10,792 nt of DNA from Rhypophila decipiens (taxonomy: Eukaryota; Ascomycota; Sordariomycetes; Sordariales; Naviculisporaceae). The first letter of the stretch is position 1; each line of letters starts with the position of its first letter. The notes beneath the pieces were generated by a model. The model was not told where the DNA came from. It ran no database searches and was given only the letters and a program-made list of their open reading frames with translations. The DNA lies in the NCBI GenBank assembly GCA_033297075.1, contig MU858436.1, positions 1-10,792 of the forward strand, read 5' to 3'. The translations under genes were made by a program, and so were the position numbers. Positions 7,701-10,792 of this stretch are shown here, one piece after another.

Positions 7701-7810
7701 TCGCTGGCAAGCGGCATTCCTATTTCCTGAGTCGCTGGCAAGCGACGGGGGCGCACTATTTCCTTAATCGCTGGCATGCGATGACCTATTTATTAATCGC
7801 TGGCAAGCGA
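7701..7810. repeat. Four-copy hairpin array (TCGCTGGCAAGCGA)
   Basis: Copies at 7701-7714 (last base G), 7732-7745, 7768-7781 (one change, CATGCGA) and 7797-7810. Each forms a 5-bp stem TCGCT/AGCGA around a GGCA loop. Each is preceded by a CTATTT-like string, so the whole unit is about 29-36 bp. Copy 1 loses one outer base pair and copy 3 has one stem mismatch; the other two are perfect. They lie in the retroelement leader, close to the LTR edge. Confidence 0.85.
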
Positions 7811-7830
7811 TGATGGTGAGTCTAGAATAG

Positions 7831-7951
7831 TGTCACGGCCAGGCTTGGAGACGGCGGAACTCATCTCATTAGGCACTATGGACGAAGATTCTAGATTAAA
7901 GAGAGAAGAGAAAGAAATGAAGAATGTGCTGTGTGGTCGTGATACTTTATA
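7831..7951 (-). repeat. Right LTR (5' LTR), inner part
   Basis: Begins TGTCACGGCC and carries AAGATTCTAGATTAAAGA at an offset matching that of the left LTR, followed by a purine-rich stretch. It is interrupted at TA (7950-7951) by the pogo element and appears to resume at 10077. Confidence 0.42.
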
Positions 7952-8003
7952 ACGTATTTTATCACCGAGCTGGACATTTCACCGAGCTGGACACTTTCCC
8001 CCA
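7952..8003. repeat. Left terminal inverted repeat of the pogo element
   Basis: Pairs with 10023-10074. It holds an internal direct repeat CACCGAGCTGGACA at 7963-7976 and 7980-7993 (17-bp period), probably two transposase-binding sites per end. Confidence 0.92.
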
Positions 8004-8058
8004 ACCTCGACAACATCATCTAAGTTCATCTGCCCACAACGCATTAAATCAATTGAAA

Positions 8059-9976
8059 CTAATTAGAATCCCCTTCATCAGATGTCTCCCAAACTACCTG
8101 ACAAGTTCGTGCATTATGACCAGTCTTCCCACAGTCGCCACAACGCCTTACGCGTGGTTCACTCTCCTTTGTACGAACCCTACTTTGACGTATATTACTC
8201 TATAACTGTTGATCAACCTCCTTTGCAGTGATTAAATCCTCTGCTTCCTGTATACTAAGTGATCCTCCATTCTGTAAACGTGTCCTTTTTACCCTCCCTC
8301 GCTTACTTAGCCGCTCATTCTCTACACGAATGTCCTGAAGCTCAGCCTTTAGTAAGACCACTTGATGTGATAAGAGGGAGATGCTCTTCGATTGAAGATC
8401 AACTATATCGAAAATATGTGTCGGTGAGCTTCCTTGATGCGCTGTAATCTTTCTTTTGAGGACCGTTGAGCTCTGAGTGGCTTTGTAGGTGTTCGAGGGG
8501 GTTTTTGGAATCCAAGACGTGGCTGTTCCGGGACGTGAGTTGACAGGAGATGGGGTGCTAGGCTTTGGATCAAGTCGAGAAATAACAGATTCTGGATCTA
8601 GCGGAACAAGTCCAGCTCCTCTGAACCCTCCTCGAACATTGACTTCAGTCATAGATGCCTTGAACGCAGGGAAAAATGCATCAAAGAAGTCTTCTTTCTG
8701 GATATGGGTTATCGAGGCCCGCATCATCCGTTCAATTTCCTTGCCATAAAACGCCTTTAGCGGGCTAAAACAGATAATATCAAGAGGCTGGATGAAATGA
8801 GAGGAGTGAGGAGGCATGCAAAGGGTAATAATTGAATTGCCTTTGCAATATTGTTCAAAATCAGTCGAGTGGTGGCTTTCGTGGCCGTCGAGGATGAGGA
8901 GCCGATACATACCCTTAGTCCGAGGTTGAGTGAAGTGATTGAAGTGTTTTAGCCAATCTAGACCAATCTCATTCGTAGTCCATCCGTTTTCGCTTGGATG
9001 GACGCGCCAAGTTTGGGGCATTCGGCCATCTTGGTACCAAGGAAGAAGGTGATATTTTCCCTTGACGACAATATACGGCGGCACTACCCAACCATCCGCA
9101 TATACGCCTTGAATGACTGTAACCCATTCCCGATTACCAGGCTGCTTTTTTCGAGGCCTAGCACGCCTTTCTGAGCTTGTTACTACCTTTATAACGCCAA
9201 TTATCCCGATCAGATACCCAGTCTCGTCGAGGTTATAGATATCCCCCTCTTGGATGCTATATTTCGCGATTGTATTCCGTACAAGCCGAAACCACGCGTT
9301 TATTGCCTCTGGGTCTTCGCATTGGGCTCTTTGGTAATCGATTTGACGCGAATAACGCGTTTTTAAGCTGGGTTACCGTTGTATAAAGCGATGCGCCCAC
9401 AGGTTGCCAACACTTGCTGCGTCGCGTATCGCAAGGAGCCGATCCGCCATTTCTCGAACAGCATTGATCCGGGGGGGGAATCCTCGCGAATCTAGATCAA
9501 TTATGTATTGAAGAAGAATTTGTTCCTCGGATTGTGTAAGGTGATGGCAACTACGCCTGATCAAGGTGGTCACAATGAGGGCAACAAGTGTCAACAATAG
9601 GCGCGGGCAAGAACTAGCATTGATCTTAGACTTCAACCTGGCCTGAGATAAAGTGGTGGGCGAAGGCCAGGGTCTATATACAGCGTCTGAGAGTCCTAGC
9701 GGGTAGGACTTGGTAGGACTTGGTAGGACTGGTAGGACTGGTAGGACTTGGTGGGGCTGGTAAGTGGCGGTGAGAGTGGTGGTGTTCCTTACAGATTGAG
9801 TCAGCTTTTTACTATTTGCAATGGTATCAGGTCGCGCCAGTATTCTATCGCGTCTTGTATGTAATGTTGATTGTAGGACCAAATAGTACGCTACAGCTTT
9901 TCGTAAAGAAAGGTTGGGGTCATTTTAAAGCTTTAATAGCAAGGAACAAACGGGCTTCTTTTAAAGAGCTTTCCAT
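8059..9976 (-). pseudogene. Fot1/pogo-family transposase, inactivated
   Basis: The ATG at 9976 begins MESSLKEARLFLAIKALK. A frameshift near 9920-9926 leads into NPNLSLRKAV..STLHTRRDR, a psq-type helix-turn-helix. After KKLTQS (about 9805) comes an insertion of roughly 80 codons, then HHLTQSEEQILLQYIIDLDS and RGFPPRINAVREMADRL, the CENP-B/Tc5-type domain. TAA at 9375-9373 interrupts between FIQR and PSLKTRY. The catalytic domain follows: YNLDETGY (first Asp, 9228-9226), LILDGHESHHS (second Asp, 8889-8887) and HSSHFIQPLD (third Asp, 8781-8779). A coiled-coil-like C-terminal region follows. TAG at 8202-8200 stops the frame, but in the same frame CX2CX4HX4C (CGDCGKTGHNARTC) follows, ending in TAG at 8061-8059. 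Both internal stops could arise from one C-to-T change in a CpA context. The family cuts and pastes DNA at TA sites. Confidence 0.92.
9702..9758 (+). repeat. 9-10 bp minisatellite, six units
   Basis: Units GGTAGGACT(T), the last degenerate (GGTGGGGCT). It lies in the extra segment between the two DNA-binding modules of the transposase and would encode Leu-Pro-Val/Ser-rich repeats. It probably grew by slippage and belongs to the insertion, not to the ancestral protein. Confidence 0.85.
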
Positions 9977-10022
9977 TTTTTTTGGTGGAGGAAATTAATG
10001 TTGAAGTTGAAGGTGGTGAAAA

Positions 10023-10074
10023 TGGGAGAAAGTGTCCAGCTCGGTGAAATGTCCAGCTCGGTGATAAAATACGT
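10023..10074. repeat. Right terminal inverted repeat of the pogo element
   Basis: Reverse complement of 7952-8003 with one mismatch, with the same 17-bp-period double motif. Followed by TA at 10075-10076. Confidence 0.92.
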
Positions 10075-10076
10075 TA

Positions 10077-10135
10077 ACCGAGGTAGGATCCACTATTGGA
10101 TCCATTTGGCATCACTGACGGGATTATCCGTCATA
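10077..10135 (-). repeat. Right LTR (5' LTR), outer part
   Basis: Continues the LTR interrupted at 7951. It ends GATTATCCGTCATA, against GACCATCCGTCACA at the end of the left LTR; all three differences are C-to-T. The middle portion aligns poorly with the left LTR, so the assignment is tentative. Confidence 0.38.
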
Positions 10136-10792
10136 CCTGACACTGGCACTGCTACTACATCACACCGAGGCGATACCAACACCACTAGCCCCTAGCTTCC
10201 AGATGATACCAGCCCCAGTAGCACTAGGAGCCGCCCCGTCAACGAGGCTCAACCCTCCGTCTCCAGACCCTCCACTCCTACTCAACCACCCAGTGCCCAA
10301 GATACAGCATCACCCATGGCCTCAAGCACCAGAGAATCTGCTATCCTGCCTATTATTATAGACGAGCCAGCTTCAGGAGCAACAGGCCCCCCGGCTATCA
10401 CATCAGGAGTGCTAACCCCCAGGTCAAATAGAGTCCTGAGCCCAGTTACCACAAGCTCCGAGTCCCTCCAAGCAGAGAATCCAGACGGGCATAGTCAGAA
10501 TGCCCTACACAGGACTCTTTGAACAACAACAATCCTCGTGCAAACTAGGCAAGATACGCCCGGGGAAAACCAATCGCGTACCACCTACCCTTACCCCTTT
10601 ACCAAAACACTCACCCGACCAGTACCACCACCGACCGAGATACCTAGCGGCCCGATCGACCCGTCCTCGCAAGCCAAGTTCTTCAACCTGCGTGTCATGA
10701 TGGATGGATGGAATTTATTTCGCCCGGAGGCACTGAGCCTAAAGGGCCTATGCACGCTAACTACATTCGGTTCATCCAAATCCGCCATTATC
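10136..10792 (+). pseudogene. Ser/Thr/Pro-rich reading frame with two stops, runs off the window
   Basis: One plus-strand frame (codons starting at 10136) reads as low-complexity protein to the last base, apart from TAG at 10193-10195 and TGA at 10520-10522. The composition is Ser, Thr, Pro and Gln rich, suggesting a disordered region. After the second stop it becomes less biased (QAKFFNLRVMMDGWNLFRPE and on) and passes through the right arm of the 87-bp repeat. Both stops could come from a single C-to-T change (CAG and CGA). The frame lacks a supported start: its left side meets the proposed LTR edge. I do not recognise the product; a retroelement or other repeat-borne protein is the best guess, because its end is repeated at the left edge of the window. 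Confidence 0.4.
10699..10785 (-). repeat. Right arm of 87-bp perfect inverted repeat
   Basis: Exact reverse complement of 1-87, followed by seven further bases (CATTATC) to the window edge. It overlaps the last part of the Ser/Thr/Pro-rich reading frame. Confidence 0.9.

Larger units (their letters stand above)
7312..7830 (-). other. Long untranslated leader of the retroelement
   Basis: 519 nt between the inner edge of the right LTR and the gag ATG. It holds a 114-bp diverged tandem duplication and four hairpin repeats. No canonical tRNA-complementary primer site beginning TGG is visible directly after the LTR edge; the first bases on the element strand are CTATTCTAGACTC. The part just before gag (7320-7430) is pyrimidine-rich on the element strand. 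Confidence 0.5.
7952..10074 (-). mobile_element. Complete pogo/Fot1-type DNA transposon, 2123 bp
   Basis: Terminal inverted repeats of 52 bp with one mismatch (47 bp perfect from the ends) start ACGTATTTTATCACCGAGCT on both sides. The flanking TA at 7950-7951 and 10075-10076 is the target duplication typical of the Tc1/mariner/pogo superfamily. It encodes one transposase on the minus strand with the DDD triad and CENP-B-type DNA-binding domain of the pogo group. The transposase is broken, so the copy could move only if helped by an active relative. Confidence 0.93.
6295..10135 (-). mobile_element. Gag-only LTR retroelement, split by a pogo insertion
   Basis: In element orientation (minus strand) the order is: 5' LTR (10135-10077 plus 7951-7831), leader with hairpins (7830-7312), gag (7311-6543), polypurine tract (6506-6498), 3' LTR (6494-6295). 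The LTRs share TGTCACG at the inner or outer left edge, an AAGATTCTA..GAT.AAAGA block at similar offset (58 and 54 bp), and a G[A][CC/TT]ATCCGTCA[C/T]A right edge, but are diverged elsewhere. There is no protease, reverse transcriptase or integrase, so the copy is non-autonomous. No target-site duplication was found (ATGCT left, CCTGA right). The outline is therefore a hypothesis; gag and the left LTR are the firmer parts. Confidence 0.5.

Noticed and set aside
7701..7810. CRISPR array
   Set aside because: Four 14-nt palindromic units with short, similar spacers, no cas genes and a eukaryotic context. It is a hairpin minisatellite in a retroelement leader.
9555..9810. Spliceosomal intron in the transposase (GTAAGG donor, GTAG acceptor)
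   Set aside because: Splicing would leave the LTQS junction motif duplicated, whereas the family has it once; insertion or duplication fits better.
9816..10195. Plus-strand ORFs over the right end of the pogo element
   Set aside because: They run antisense to the transposase N-terminus and through the terminal repeat, and carry no motif.
1..10792. Linear plasmid or virus-like element with terminal inverted repeats
   Set aside because: There is no DNA polymerase, RNA polymerase, capsid or ATPase gene, and the genes with spliceosomal introns are nuclear in type.

Overview
The window looks like an accessory, repeat-rich stretch of a filamentous ascomycete (Pezizomycotina) genome. The evidence is short spliceosomal introns (62-107 nt) with GT..AG ends and CTAAC branch sites, a Fot1/pogo-type transposon, an LTR-retroelement gag, nonsense codons of the C-to-T type left by repeat-induced point mutation (RIP), and a probable scrap of a fungal NACHT-NLR. 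There are no operons, Shine-Dalgarno sites or bacterial genes.

Layout. 1-87 is one arm of a perfect 87-bp inverted repeat whose other arm is 10699-10785. 88-1141 holds only weak ORFs. 1142-2065 (minus) is a single-exon gene for a secreted, heavily N-glycosylated protein with a GPI-type C-terminus; a 14-bp CRE-like palindrome lies 286 bp upstream of its start. 2913-4039 (minus) is a three-exon conserved fungal protein with a 17-nt micro-exon and a frame break near 3798. 4195-5579 is gene-poor and carries diverged direct repeats. 5580-6022 (plus) is a three-exon gene for a 77-residue secreted protein with six cysteines, a candidate effector hidden from simple ORF calling because it is split into exons of 78, 66 and 90 nt.

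From 6169 to the right edge the window is a mosaic of mobile elements: one impala/Tc1-like terminus (6171), an NLR linker fragment (6220-6294), then a gag-only LTR retroelement on the minus strand (about 6295-10135). Its right-hand LTR was split by a complete 2123-bp pogo/Fot1 element (7952-10074, TA target duplication). The pogo transposase keeps its DDD triad, CENP-B-type helix-turn-helix and C-terminal zinc knuckle, but is broken by a frameshift, an insertion and two nonsense codons. The retroelement has a gag with one frameshift, no pol, a polypurine tract next to the left LTR, and a leader with four copies of a perfect or near-perfect hairpin. 10136-10792 is a Ser/Thr/Pro-rich reading frame with two stops that runs out of the window through the right arm of the 87-bp repeat.

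The genes do not form a pathway. The picture is of secreted or surface protein genes beside a graveyard of nested, RIP-affected transposons, as is common in fast-evolving compartments of plant-associated fungi. Lifestyle and genus cannot be fixed from this sequence alone.
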